Below, piece after piece: positions 43,137-51,329 of a stretch of DNA of 64,000 bases. The number at the start of each line of letters is the position of its first letter. Position 1 is the first letter of the stretch. The notes under the pieces are model-generated. The model did no database searches and was not told the DNA's origin. It worked only from the letters and a program-made list of their open reading frames with translations. Source of the stretch: Myxococcales bacterium (GTDB taxonomy: Bacteria > Myxococcota_A > Polyangia > Haliangiales > Haliangiaceae); contig JAEUJY010000085.1 in the NCBI GenBank assembly GCA_016794525.1, positions 1-64,000 on the forward strand, written 5' to 3'. Both the position numbers and the translations under genes were made by a program.

Positions 43137-44168
43137 ATGGTTCGCTGGCTGACACTCGTGGCGGGGGTCGTGCTCGCCGCCGGGTGCTTCGAGGCCGAGC
43201 ATCGGTGCGGGACCGCCGCCGATTGCCCGAACGGCACCTGCGAGCCCAACGGCTACTGCAGCTTCCCCGGCGCGACCTGCCAGGCGTACGGCGCGGGCGC
43301 GGGCAGCCTCGCCGGCACCTGCGTGCTCGACGCGGCGGCGCCCGACAGCGCGCCGGTCGACGCGGCGCCCGACGGCGCGATCGTCGACGCGGCGCCCGAC
43401 GCCACCGCGCTCGACGCGCCGCTGCCGGACGCCCGCGTGGTCGACGCGCCGATCGACGCCGGGTGCAGCAGCGACCACGACGAGGACGCCGACGGCGTCC
43501 CCGACGCGTGCGACGACTGCCCGCACGTCCCCAACCCGACCCAGACCAACGGCGACGGCGACGGCCTCGGCGACGCCTGCGATCCCCGGCCGGCCGATCC
43601 GACCAGCGCGCTGGTCGCGTTCGAGGCATGGGGCGTGGCGTCGGCGTTCGTCCCGGGGTGGACGTCGGTGAGCGGGAGCTGGTCGGTGGCCGGCGACGCC
43701 GTGCAGGTCGCGCAGTCCACGACGGTCGCGCGCATGACGCGACCCGTGGCGATCCCCGCCGGCGGGACCGGCGGCGTCTTCGTCGAGATCGGCTTCAACC
43801 TGGCCCAGGTCCAGGCGCCGGCGTACCTCACGGTGGTCGCGCCGGTGGCGGCCGACTTCTCCTCGGGCAACGGCTGCGCGCTGCGCCAGGAGCTGATCTC
43901 GCCGCAGGCGATCCTGGCCAACCAGACCGCGACCAGCGCCACGACCTTCACCAGCACCGCGCTGGCGACCTACGAAGCCGCGCTGACGCCGCCGGCGGTC
44001 GGGGTGATCCGGCTGGAGCACCGCGGCAACGCCACCACGTGCACGGCGACGGTCGGCGGCGTCACCCGCACCGGCGCCGTGATGTTCCCCGGCACCATCG
44101 ATCACGTCGGCCTGGTGACCCGCGGCCTCGCCGGCGTGATCCGCTACGCGATCGTCTACACCGACTGA
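43137..44168 (+). CDS. Lipoprotein with thrombospondin type-3-like calcium repeat
   Basis: A 343-residue lipoprotein: lipobox LAAGC, Cys-rich start ([18 protein letters not shown]), a long Asp/Ala/Pro linker (about residues 62-108), then [37 protein letters not shown], a thrombospondin type-3 calcium-binding motif. A ~190-residue beta domain follows ([23 protein letters not shown]) that resembles a lectin-like jelly roll. Likely outer-envelope and calcium-stabilised. The 3' end overlaps the convergent HIT gene by 13 bp. Confidence 0.88.
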   Translation: MVRWLTLVAGVVLAAGCFEAEHRCGTAADCPNGTCEPNGYCSFPGATCQAYGAGAGSLAGTCVLDAAAPDSAPVDAAPDGAIVDAAPDATALDAPLPDARVVDAPIDAGCSSDHDEDADGVPDACDDCPHVPNPTQTNGDGDGLGDACDPRPADPTSALVAFEAWGVASAFVPGWTSVSGSWSVAGDAVQVAQSTTVARMTRPVAIPAGGTGGVFVEIGFNLAQVQAPAYLTVVAPVAADFSSGNGCALRQELISPQAILANQTATSATTFTSTALATYEAALTPPAVGVIRLEHRGNATTCTATVGGVTRTGAVMFPGTIDHVGLVTRGLAGVIRYAIVYTD

Positions 44169-44599
44169 CCGTCGAGCGCGCGGGCGAGGCGCGCGGCGTC
44201 GGCGTCGAGCGCGGCCCGCGGCACCGGCGGCAGCAGCCGGCGCGGGCCGATCGCCAGCGCGCGCCACAGGTCGCCGCGCACGCGCGGCACGACGTGCACG
44301 TGCAGGTGGCCCACGGTCTGGCCCGCCGCCGGCCCGTCGTTGACCAGCAGGTTGACGTCGTCGCACGGCAGGCCCGACGCGCGCACCGCCGCGGTCACGT
44401 CGCGGGCCAGCGCGAACACCGCGGCGACGTCGTCGGCCGGCAGGTCGCCGAGCCGCGGGCCGTGGCGGGTCGGGACGCACAGTACGTGGCCGCGGCGCCA
44501 CGGCCGGATGTCCATGAACGCCAGCGCCGCCGGGCGCCGGCACACGACGCTGGCCGGCGCCTCGTCGCGCACGATCGCGCAGAAGACACAGGGCGCCAC
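44156..44599 (-). CDS. HIT-family nucleotide hydrolase/transferase
   Basis: A 147-residue protein with the histidine triad [10 protein letters not shown] (His98, His100, His102), N-terminal CVFC zinc-type pair, [19 protein letters not shown] and [10 protein letters not shown]. Family members hydrolyse dinucleoside polyphosphates or AMP-lysine-type adducts. GTG 44599 fits the family N-terminus best. It lies 14 bp downstream of the barrel-protein gene at 44614, same strand. Confidence 0.92.
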   Translation of the reverse strand: MAPCVFCAIVRDEAPASVVCRRPAALAFMDIRPWRRGHVLCVPTRHGPRLGDLPADDVAAVFALARDVTAAVRASGLPCDDVNLLVNDGPAAGQTVGHLHVHVVPRVRGDLWRALAIGPRRLLPPVPRAALDADAARLARALDGQSV

Positions 44600-44613
44600 G
44601 CCCCGATGGTACG

Positions 44614-45516
44614 TCAGCGGCGGCTGAGCTGCAGCGGCGCGTCGTTGCGGCGGCTGCCGCGGTCGATGCGGTAGACCACGCCGACGGTGAGCTGGCGCTG
44701 ATCGAAGCCGCCGTCGAGGATGGGCAGCATCGTCGTCGCCATGCCGGCGTCGCCGCGGTCGACGATCGAGCCCTCGACGTAGACGTCCCAGTCCTTCACG
44801 ACGGCGTAGACCGAGCCGACGGTGACGTCGAGCCGGGTGTTGGGCTCGATGCCCGACGACGACGCCACCGGCACCGCGAGGTTGGCGCCCATCCACGTGC
44901 CCCACCAGCCGTTGGGCGTGTGGAACATGACCTGGCCGCCCATGGTCGCCTCGGCCAGCCACTCGTCGGGCGCCGCGTCGAAGCGCAGCGCGGTGGCGTC
45001 GGCGCCGCCGCTGACCTGGAACGACAGCGTCTGGTCGGGGTGCGCGCGGAACACCATCGCCGTGGCGGCGCTGCCCCACAGCCCGTCGTCGCCGAGCGTC
45101 GGGCCGCCGCTGCTCGACGCCGCCAGCGCCCACTTCGGCGACACCGCGATCTTCAGGCCGGCCGTCGCGCGCTGCAGCGGGCTGGCGTCGCTGTACGCCG
45201 GCTGCTTGGCCAGCAGATCGAGCGAGCCGAACAGCTCGACCCGCCGCGCGGCGGTGTAGCGGATCCGCGCCCGCGCCAGCCCGACGTCGGTGAGCTTGAG
45301 CGCGCGGCCCTCGGCCAGCCCGACGTCGCTGGTGATGAAGCGCAGCTCGCCGCCGACGTCCCAGCCCGGCGGGCCGACCAGCCAGTCGCGGGTCGCGGCG
45401 CGGGCGTCGCCGACGTCGCCGATCGCCAGGCCGTCGGTCGCGAACCCGCGCTCCGGGGGCTGGGCGAGGGCGGTGGCGGGGAGGGCGAGGATGGCGAGGC
45501 AGGCGAGGCGGCGCAT
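44614..45516 (-). CDS. Exported beta-barrel-like protein
   Basis: A 300-residue protein with signal peptide (CLAILALPATALAQ). Beta strands run throughout (WDVGGELRFITSDVGL, RVELFGSLDLLAKQ, LSFQVSGGADATALRF, DWDVYVEGSIVDRG). Likely an outer-membrane barrel; the end is basic rather than aromatic (RIDRGSRRNDAPLQLSRR), which is atypical. Upstream is a 250-bp gap shared with the divergent gene at 45767. Confidence 0.78.
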   Translation of the reverse strand: MRRLACLAILALPATALAQPPERGFATDGLAIGDVGDARAATRDWLVGPPGWDVGGELRFITSDVGLAEGRALKLTDVGLARARIRYTAARRVELFGSLDLLAKQPAYSDASPLQRATAGLKIAVSPKWALAASSSGGPTLGDDGLWGSAATAMVFRAHPDQTLSFQVSGGADATALRFDAAPDEWLAEATMGGQVMFHTPNGWWGTWMGANLAVPVASSSGIEPNTRLDVTVGSVYAVVKDWDVYVEGSIVDRGDAGMATTMLPILDGGFDQRQLTVGVVYRIDRGSRRNDAPLQLSRR

Positions 45517-45646
45517 GCCGCTTCCACGCGCGATCGCGCCAAAGGATCTCCGGTGGCGTGGTGTCGGCGCGCGCGGGTGGGCCGCGATCGGGGCTCGCGC
45601 CGGCCCGGCGACCAGCGCCCCGGGAACCCCGCTGGCAACTCGATCC

Positions 45647-45696
45647 GCCGGCTGATCGGGCCGCGCGACCCCGCGCCGGCGACTGGATCAGCCGGC
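45647..45696. promoter_or_regulatory. 11-bp inverted repeat upstream of 45767 lipoprotein
   Basis: GCCGGCTGATC (45647-45657) and GATCAGCCGGC (45686-45696) are a perfect 11-bp inverted repeat with a 28-bp spacer in the 250-bp divergent gap 45517-45766. A second partial symmetry, AACCG...CGGTT, lies at about 45697-45722. It could be an operator pair or a cruciform/RNA hairpin in the 5' leader of 45767. Confidence 0.5.
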
Positions 45697-45766
45697 AACC
45701 GGCCTAGTCGTTTCAGTCGGTTAGGCGGGTTCAGCGGTGGCACCGGCCTTGCTCACTGGCTCCGGC

Positions 45767-47392
45767 ATGAAGCGCATCTCGTCCCTCGCCCTGCTGTGTG
45801 CGGCTCCGCTCGTCGCCGGCCCCCTGGCCGCGTGCACCTCCGAGGACGACCCCTACGAGGGCGAGATCGTGAAGGACGCCGATGGCAAGGCCGACACCAG
45901 CGCCGCCGCGGTGTTCATGGACATGGAGTTCGACGGCCAGCTGGTGACCGACTCGTCGTGGAACGCCGAGCAGACGGTCAAGGACCAGCTCCTCTACACG
46001 ATCGGCCAGCTCAACGGGAAGAACTCGGTCGGCCGCCTCGACAAGGTGCAGCTCACCAACGTCGTGAAGACCACCGAGGCCGGCAAGACCAAGATCACCT
46101 ACCACGCGAAGATGCCGGTCTCGTGGGGCAGCAAGACCAACCTGCCCTCGAGCGTCAAGCTGACCTTCCCGCTCGACATGAGCTACTCGAAGCTCGACGC
46201 GTTCGCGACCAGCTACGGTCACACCTGCGTCGACTTCGGCGCCCACGAGGTCGACTCGGGATCGATGTGGTACTACTTCCGCCCGGAGCGCTCGGGCTGC
46301 ACGTTCACCGCCACCGACGTGTTCAAGACCACCGCGTCGCTGTCGGTCTCGCCGATCAACACGACCGGCAAGTTCCCCGAGTACAACAAGGTGTGGGAGG
46401 ACGGCACGCTGAAGATGGTCGCCATCTTCGGCAAGTACGAGGACGGCGCGACCTCGGGTGACGCCGGCATCGACGGCTGGAACCAGTTCATCGCCGCGAT
46501 GAAGCGCGAGCTCGGCGCCTCGGTCGTGACCGTGCCGGCGACGCTGCCGACCAACCCCGGCACCTCGGTGACCGACGTCGAGTTCCGCGCCACGCTGGCC
46601 GACGGCAAGACCATCCAGGTCAACGCGATGCTGACCGACAACGTCCGCACCGCGCTCGGCCAGACCGCGTTCCGCACCAAGTACGAGACCCTGTCGACCC
46701 GCGCCGACTTCATCGTCTACAACGGCCACGCCGGCCTCGGCGCCAACGTCCGCGCGCTGGCCCGCGCCGGCCGCTGGGTCGCCGGCCAGTACGTCATCAT
46801 GTTCGAGAACGGCTGCGACACCTACGCCTACGTCGACGGCTCGATCATCGAGGCCCACAAGGCCGTCAACCCGGACGACGCCGTCGGCACCAAGTACGTC
46901 GACGTCGTCAACAACGGCATGCCGGCGTTCTTCTCGTCGATGCCGGGCGCGACGATGGCGATGTTCAAGGGCCTGCTGTCGTACTCGGCGCCCAAGACCT
47001 ACGAGCAGATCTTCGCCAACGTCGACCGCTCGCAGGTCGTGCTGGTGACCGGCGAGGCCGACAACACCTTCACCCCGGGTGGCGGTGGCCAGCCCGAGAC
47101 CTGGGCCGGCATCAACACCAGCGGCACGGTCAAGAAGTCGGAGATCAAGAAGTTCCCGACCCCGACGCTGGCCGCCGGTACCTACACCTTCTCGATGACC
47201 GGCACCGCGGACGCCGACCTCTACGTCCGCATCGGCAGCGAGCCGACCGCCTCGACCTACGACTGCCGCCCGTACAAGAACGGCTCGAACGAGTCGTGCG
47301 AGCTGACCCTGGCCCAGCCGGCCAAGGTGTTCGTCCAGGTCCGCGGCTACGCGACCACGTCGACCTTCGAGCTGGTCGGCAAGAAGAACTGA
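45767..47392 (+). CDS. Secreted lipoprotein, putative His-Cys dyad (clan CD-like) with PPC domain
   Basis: A 541-residue lipoprotein (lipobox PLAAC, Cys23). A ~270-residue N-terminal region is followed by FIVYNGHAGLGANVRALARAG (His321) and, 29 residues on, IMFENGCDTYAYVDG (Cys350). The HxG...Cys spacing after hydrophobic strands recalls caspase/gingipain-type cysteine peptidases, but no close family is recognised. The last ~110 residues match a bacterial pre-peptidase C-terminal (PPC) domain (LAAGTYTFSMTGTADADLYVRIGSEP, CELTLAQPAKVFVQVRGY), common in secreted proteases. Rich in Lys/Tyr/Asn compared with neighbours. Followed by a good terminator hairpin. Confidence 0.82.
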   Translation: MKRISSLALLCAAPLVAGPLAACTSEDDPYEGEIVKDADGKADTSAAAVFMDMEFDGQLVTDSSWNAEQTVKDQLLYTIGQLNGKNSVGRLDKVQLTNVVKTTEAGKTKITYHAKMPVSWGSKTNLPSSVKLTFPLDMSYSKLDAFATSYGHTCVDFGAHEVDSGSMWYYFRPERSGCTFTATDVFKTTASLSVSPINTTGKFPEYNKVWEDGTLKMVAIFGKYEDGATSGDAGIDGWNQFIAAMKRELGASVVTVPATLPTNPGTSVTDVEFRATLADGKTIQVNAMLTDNVRTALGQTAFRTKYETLSTRADFIVYNGHAGLGANVRALARAGRWVAGQYVIMFENGCDTYAYVDGSIIEAHKAVNPDDAVGTKYVDVVNNGMPAFFSSMPGATMAMFKGLLSYSAPKTYEQIFANVDRSQVVLVTGEADNTFTPGGGGQPETWAGINTSGTVKKSEIKKFPTPTLAAGTYTFSMTGTADADLYVRIGSEPTASTYDCRPYKNGSNESCELTLAQPAKVFVQVRGYATTSTFELVGKKN

Positions 47393-47413
47393 TTCCTGTC
47401 CCTCGCCTGGCTT

Positions 47414-47446
47414 GCGGCGGCCCCTCGACGGGGCCGTCGCCATTTT
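47414..47446 (+). terminator. Rho-independent terminator after 45767 gene
   Basis: A GGCGGCCCC...GGGGCC-GT-CGCC hairpin about 22 nt after the stop, followed directly by ATTTT. It ends just before the convergent zinc-ribbon gene and may serve both directions weakly. Confidence 0.7.
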
Positions 47447-47450
47447 CGGG

Positions 47451-47627
47451 TCAGCGCCGCGGCTTGGGCTTGGCGGCGGTCGGGTCGGGGAACGTCTTGT
47501 GGCAGCGCGGGCAGCGGCGGAACGCGGCCGGGCGCAGCCGCGACACCAGCTTCCGCTGGCCGCAGTGCGGGCAGGTGATCGCGGTGGTGCGGGCCAGCGC
47601 GGCGGCCATCGCGATCGCGCCGGCCAT
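47451..47627 (-). CDS. 58-residue zinc-ribbon protein
   Basis: A tiny protein with hydrophobic start MAGAIAMAAALARTTAIT, then CPHCGQRKLVSRLRPAAFRRCPRCHKTF, a two-CxxC zinc ribbon with basic spacer, and a Lys/Pro/Arg tail. The ATG overlaps the stop of the upstream lipoprotein gene (ATGA), implying coupled translation although one product is exported and this one is presumably cytoplasmic. Possibly nucleic-acid binding. Function unknown. Confidence 0.7.
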   Translation of the reverse strand: MAGAIAMAAALARTTAITCPHCGQRKLVSRLRPAAFRRCPRCHKTFPDPTAAKPKPRR

Positions 47628-48199
47628 CAGCGGCCGCCCATCGCCGACGTCATCCGCGCCTGCAGCTTGCTGGTCAGCTCGGGGCTGGCCAGGTGCTCGC
47701 AGCCCTTCCAGTCCTGGAGCGGATCCGTGGCGTTGGCGAGGCACGCCTTCATCGCCGGCGGCCAGCCGTCCTGGTTGCACGAGTCCTTGATCGCCGTCGC
47801 GGCGCGCTCGGGGAGCTTGGCCATCTCGGGCGGCGCGCCGGCGCCGCCGCCGAACTGCTTCGCGATCGCGTCGCGCAGCTTGGCGGCCACGACGTCGCAC
47901 TGCCCGTCGACCTTGACGTCGGGGAACATCTTCGGCGCGCACAGCGCGGCCGACCACACGTCCTTGGCCGTCATCAGGCACTCGCCCTGCTTGGCGTCGA
48001 CGCCGGTGTCGCGGCACGCCTTGACGAAGCGCGCCACCGTCGGGGCGCGGGTCTCGGGCGGCGCGTAGTTGCCGAGCTCGAACGCCGCGGCCGCGGGGCC
48101 GACCTTGTCGCAGTCGGCGGGCGGGCCGCCGCCGCCGCCACCGGTCTTCTGGCATCCGACCAACGCGAGCGCGACGCACAGCGCGAGCTGACGAGTCAT
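47627..48199 (-). CDS. Cys-containing lipoprotein
   Basis: A 190-residue lipoprotein (MTRQLALCVALALVGC, lipobox LVGC), Gly-rich linker, then a helical domain with regularly spaced cysteines (ADCDKVGP, KACRDTGVDAKQGECL, CAPKMFPDVKVDGQCD, KDSCNQDG, KACLANATD, KGCEHL). The pattern, about one Cys pair per helix pair, occurs in many Myxococcota lipoproteins of unknown function. ATG 48199 was chosen by the leader. Overlaps the zinc-ribbon gene by ATGA. Confidence 0.8.
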   Translation of the reverse strand: MTRQLALCVALALVGCQKTGGGGGGPPADCDKVGPAAAAFELGNYAPPETRAPTVARFVKACRDTGVDAKQGECLMTAKDVWSAALCAPKMFPDVKVDGQCDVVAAKLRDAIAKQFGGGAGAPPEMAKLPERAATAIKDSCNQDGWPPAMKACLANATDPLQDWKGCEHLASPELTSKLQARMTSAMGGR

Positions 48200-48312
48200 G
48201 CCCCGAGCATACGCGGTCGATCCGCCGCGTGCCCGCCCCGGCCCGTCCGACCGCCGATCGCGTCGGGGCATGACCCGGCGGGGAGAGCCTGGCGACACGC
48301 CCTCTCAGGAAC

Positions 48313-48564
48313 TCAGGGGATCGGGCCCTCGATGCCGTGGCAGTCGGCGTTGGCCTCGGTGCAGACGCCGCCCTGCGCGGCGCACGCGTCGGGGGTGACG
48401 AACGTGACGTCGCTGTTCTCGGGGTCGGCGGCCGCGGCGCAGCAGCACTCCTCGGCGGGCGGCGTGCCCTCGGCGTTGGCGGGGGCGGCGGGGGCGGACT
48501 TGCCGCCGCACGCGGCGGCGGCGGCGAGCAGGGTGGACAGCGCGAACAGGTGGAGGTGACGCAT
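48313..48564 (-). CDS. Small Cys-rich lipoprotein
   Basis: An 83-residue lipoprotein: LLAAAAAC lipobox, Ala/Pro linker, then EECCCAAAADPENSDVTFVT and CAAQGGVCTEANADCHGIEGPIP. The CCC triplet is unusual and could bind metal or form mixed disulphides. No family. A 113-bp gap separates it from the lipoprotein at 47627-48199 on the same strand. Confidence 0.72.
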   Translation of the reverse strand: MRHLHLFALSTLLAAAAACGGKSAPAAPANAEGTPPAEECCCAAAADPENSDVTFVTPDACAAQGGVCTEANADCHGIEGPIP

Positions 48565-48627
48565 CGACGGACGATACCTCCGGACCGGATGACGGTCGGC
48601 GGCCGCCCGCGCCGCACCGGCCGGCGA

Positions 48628-49323
48628 TCAGTACGCGGCCCGCGGGCGCGCGAGCTGGCCGCCCTCGACGGCGACCAGCCGGTAGAAGGTCCCGGCGCCG
48701 CGGTGCGCGAACTGCCCGTGCGCGGCGAGCTGCGCGTCGAGCTCGTCCTGGCGCACGTCCTCGCGCTCGAGCCAGCCGGTGGCCTCGACCAGGCCGGCGG
48801 CGGCGCCGCCGTCGTCGACGTCGACCCCGAGCAGGGTCGGGCGGCGGGTGGCGTGCAGCGGGCCGCGCAGCGTGACCAGATCGCCGACCGCGGCCGGCAC
48901 GTCGGCGGCGTCGACGATCGTGCGCGCGGGTCGCGCGACCAGCGGCCCGTCGACCCGCGGCACCTGCGCCGCCGCGTAGCCGCCGATGCCGTAGCAGCGG
49001 GCCGCGGGCGGTGGCGGCGTCGCCGCGTAACGGACCAGCACGTGATCGCCGGCGTCGATGACCGCGGCCAGCGTCGGCGGGTCCATCGTGTCGCCGCGGG
49101 TGATCACGATCAGCATGGCGCGGCCGAAGTCGATCGGCGGCCGGGCGCGCAGCGGATCGCTCGACAGCGGGGCCGGCTGGCGCTGCTGGATCCGGTGCGT
49201 CGGCAGCCGGGCGATCAGCGCGTCGTAGGTGGCCTCGTCGCGGACCGCCACCGGCGTCGCGTCGTCGTCGACGTCGAGGTGGATCTGCCCGCGCCAGCGC
49301 GCCGCGATGGGGAGGCTCCGCAT
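48628..49323 (-). CDS. Hypothetical protein
   Basis: A 231-residue protein without signal peptide, starting MRSLPIAARWRGQIHLDVDDD. Segments such as RAMLIVITRGDTMDPPTLAAVIDAGDHVLVRY and DLVTLRGPLHATRRPTLLGVDVDDGGAA suggest a mixed alpha/beta or beta-barrel fold. No recognisable motif. Upstream in-frame ATGs at 49425 and beyond would add poorly biased sequence. Divergent from the lipoprotein at 49474, with the palindrome GTGTCGACAC (49356-49365) between. Confidence 0.65.
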   Translation of the reverse strand: MRSLPIAARWRGQIHLDVDDDATPVAVRDEATYDALIARLPTHRIQQRQPAPLSSDPLRARPPIDFGRAMLIVITRGDTMDPPTLAAVIDAGDHVLVRYAATPPPPAARCYGIGGYAAAQVPRVDGPLVARPARTIVDAADVPAAVGDLVTLRGPLHATRRPTLLGVDVDDGGAAAGLVEATGWLEREDVRQDELDAQLAAHGQFAHRGAGTFYRLVAVEGGQLARPRAAY

Positions 49324-49473
49324 GACCCGACGGTAGCGCGTCGGCGGTGACACCGGTGTCGACACAGCGCCGTCGGTGACAGCCGCGGCGCGCTCGGCTG
49401 GCTCGCGATTCCGCGGGGTTCGCACGCCCGCGCGGTGGCGAGCGGGTTGCTGAAGGAGCCGTCAGGAGGTCCG

Positions 49474-49803
49474 ATGCGCCTGCTCACCTGGTTCCTGTCT
49501 GCTGCCTCGCTGTGCGCCCTCGGGTGCGGCACGGTGGAGGCCAAGTTCACGCCGATGCCCGACGCCGGCGTCGCGGTCGATGCCGCGGTCGACGCGCCCG
49601 ACGGCGAGCCGCCGCCCCCGCCGCCCCCGCCGCCGCCGCCCGGGGTGGCGCGCGAGCTGACGGTGGTCGGCGGCGCGGTCGGCGACGGCCGCTTCCAGTT
49701 CCAGGTCGAGGTCACCGGCGGCATCGCCGGCGGCTCGGCGCGCGACGCCACCCACCGGTTCGATCACGCCCTCACCGTCACCCTGCCTCAAGGAGCCAAC
49801 TGA
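49474..49803 (+). CDS. Small lipoprotein with polyproline linker
   Basis: A 109-residue lipoprotein: strong AGGAGG ribosome site, leader MRLLTWFLSAASLCALGC, Asp/Ala linker (DAGVAVDAAVDAPDG), eleven consecutive prolines, then a short ~45-residue beta region (ELTVVGGAVGDGRFQFQVEVTGG). Its stop is 1 bp from the next start, so it is operonic with the repeat protein at 49805. Possibly an anchor or assembly partner for it. Confidence 0.8.
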   Translation: MRLLTWFLSAASLCALGCGTVEAKFTPMPDAGVAVDAAVDAPDGEPPPPPPPPPPPGVARELTVVGGAVGDGRFQFQVEVTGGIAGGSARDATHRFDHALTVTLPQGAN

Positions 49804-49804
49804 C

Positions 49805-51325
49805 ATGCGCACGCTCATGCTGCTCGCCGCGACGTTCGCCGCGGCCCTGACCCTGTCGCCGCCGGCGGCCTCGGCCGACGTCCCCGGCACCCTCAACCTC
49901 GCCGGTCGGCTCACCGACACCGCCGGCGTGCCGATCGACGGCGTCCACGACATCGAGGTGCGCATCTACGGCGCCCCGATCGGCGGCGCCGCGCTGTGGA
50001 CCGAGGCCCACGACTCGGTGACCGCCGACCACGGCGCGGTGTTCCTCGCGCTCGGCGCGACGGTGCCGTTCGCGCCGACGGTCTTCGACGGCGACGCGCG
50101 CTGGATCGAGCTCCGCGTCGACGGCGGCGCGCTGGCGCCGCGCCTGCCGGTGGCCAGCGTGCCGTACGCGATGCGCGCCGACCTGGCGACCCACGCCGAC
50201 CTGGCCGACGAGGCCGTCCACGCCGACAGCGCCGACACCGCGACCACCGCGACCACCGCGCAGTCGGCGACCACCGCGACCAGCGCGACCACCGCGACCA
50301 CCGCGGACACCGCCACCCGCATCGGCAGCTACACCGCCGCGATGTTGCAGGCGCGGGTCAGCGGCGCGTGCGCCAGCACCGCCATCAGCGCGATCGCCGC
50401 CGACGGAACCGTCACCTGCGCGCCGGCCGCGAGCGGCGACATCGGGGCGGTGACCGCGGGCAGCGGCCTCACCGGAGGCGGCACGATCGGCGACGTCATG
50501 CTGGCGGTGAACACCGCGGTGATCCAGGCGCGCGTCACCGGCACCTGCCCGGCTGGCTCGGCGATCCGCGCGATCGGCGCCGACGGCACCGTGACCTGCG
50601 ACGCCGGCAGCGTCGGCGACATCACCGGCGTGACCGCGGGCAACGGGCTCACCGGCGGCGGCGCCAGCGGCGACGTCGGGCTGGCGGTCAACACCAGCGT
50701 GATCCAGGCCCGCGTCGCGATGGGCTGCACCGTCGGCTCCTCGATCCGCGCGATCAACGCCGACGGCACCGTCAGCTGCGAGATCGACGACGACGTGCCC
50801 TACGTCGCGTCGGCCGGCGGCGGCGTCAGCATCGTCGGGACCAGCGTCGCGCTGTCGCCGTGCGCGGCCGGCCAGGTGCTCAAGGCCGGCGCCACCGCCG
50901 GCACGTGGGTGTGCGCGGCCGACAACAGCGCGACCTTTGCCGCGGGCGCCGGCTTGACGCTGGCTGGCTCGACGTTCGCCGTCGACGCCACCGTCGCGCG
51001 CAAGGACTCGGCGTCCGGCAACCAGGTGTTCGACGGCCAGACGCTGGTGCTCGACTACACCAACAACCGCGTCGGCATCAACCAGCCGGCGCCGCGGGAG
51101 ATCCTCGACGTCGGCGGCCCGACGCGCATCGACACCATGCGGGTGTTCCGCAAGTACGGCAACAACGGCACCGAGTCCTGCGAGACCTACTGCCGCGGCG
51201 CCGGCTGGCCCGGCGGCGTCGGCGCCTGCCTCGCCGCCAAGACCCCGACCGGCTACGTCAGCTGCAGCACCGCGCCGGGGTTCGGCATCAACCTGTCGTG
51301 CATGTGCGCCGGGATCGACGAGTAG
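49805..51325 (+). CDS. Exported tail-fibre/adhesin-like repeat protein
   Basis: A 506-residue exported protein (signal peptide ending AASAD; AAGGAG 9 nt before ATG). Residues ~25-115 form a beta domain (GRLTDTAGVPIDGVHDIEVRIYG) of the type heading many secreted tail-fibre-like proteins. A coiled Ala/Thr/Asp stretch follows (TATTATTAQSATTATS). Then come two full ~59-residue repeats and part of a third. Each contains IxAIxADGTVxC, VTAGxGLTGGG and LAVNTxVIQAR, with one Cys pair per repeat. The C-terminal region (NRVGINQPAPREILDVGG, then a six-Cys domain) matches phage-fibre-like shafts. It is likely a surface fibre or adhesin. Confidence 0.85.
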   Translation: MRTLMLLAATFAAALTLSPPAASADVPGTLNLAGRLTDTAGVPIDGVHDIEVRIYGAPIGGAALWTEAHDSVTADHGAVFLALGATVPFAPTVFDGDARWIELRVDGGALAPRLPVASVPYAMRADLATHADLADEAVHADSADTATTATTAQSATTATSATTATTADTATRIGSYTAAMLQARVSGACASTAISAIAADGTVTCAPAASGDIGAVTAGSGLTGGGTIGDVMLAVNTAVIQARVTGTCPAGSAIRAIGADGTVTCDAGSVGDITGVTAGNGLTGGGASGDVGLAVNTSVIQARVAMGCTVGSSIRAINADGTVSCEIDDDVPYVASAGGGVSIVGTSVALSPCAAGQVLKAGATAGTWVCAADNSATFAAGAGLTLAGSTFAVDATVARKDSASGNQVFDGQTLVLDYTNNRVGINQPAPREILDVGGPTRIDTMRVFRKYGNNGTESCETYCRGAGWPGGVGACLAAKTPTGYVSCSTAPGFGINLSCMCAGIDE

Positions 51326-51329
51326 CGCG

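Noticed and set aside
49805-51325. Prophage tail fibre
   Set aside because: A Sec signal peptide, a lipoprotein partner and the absence of any phage structural or integrase gene argue for a cellular surface protein.
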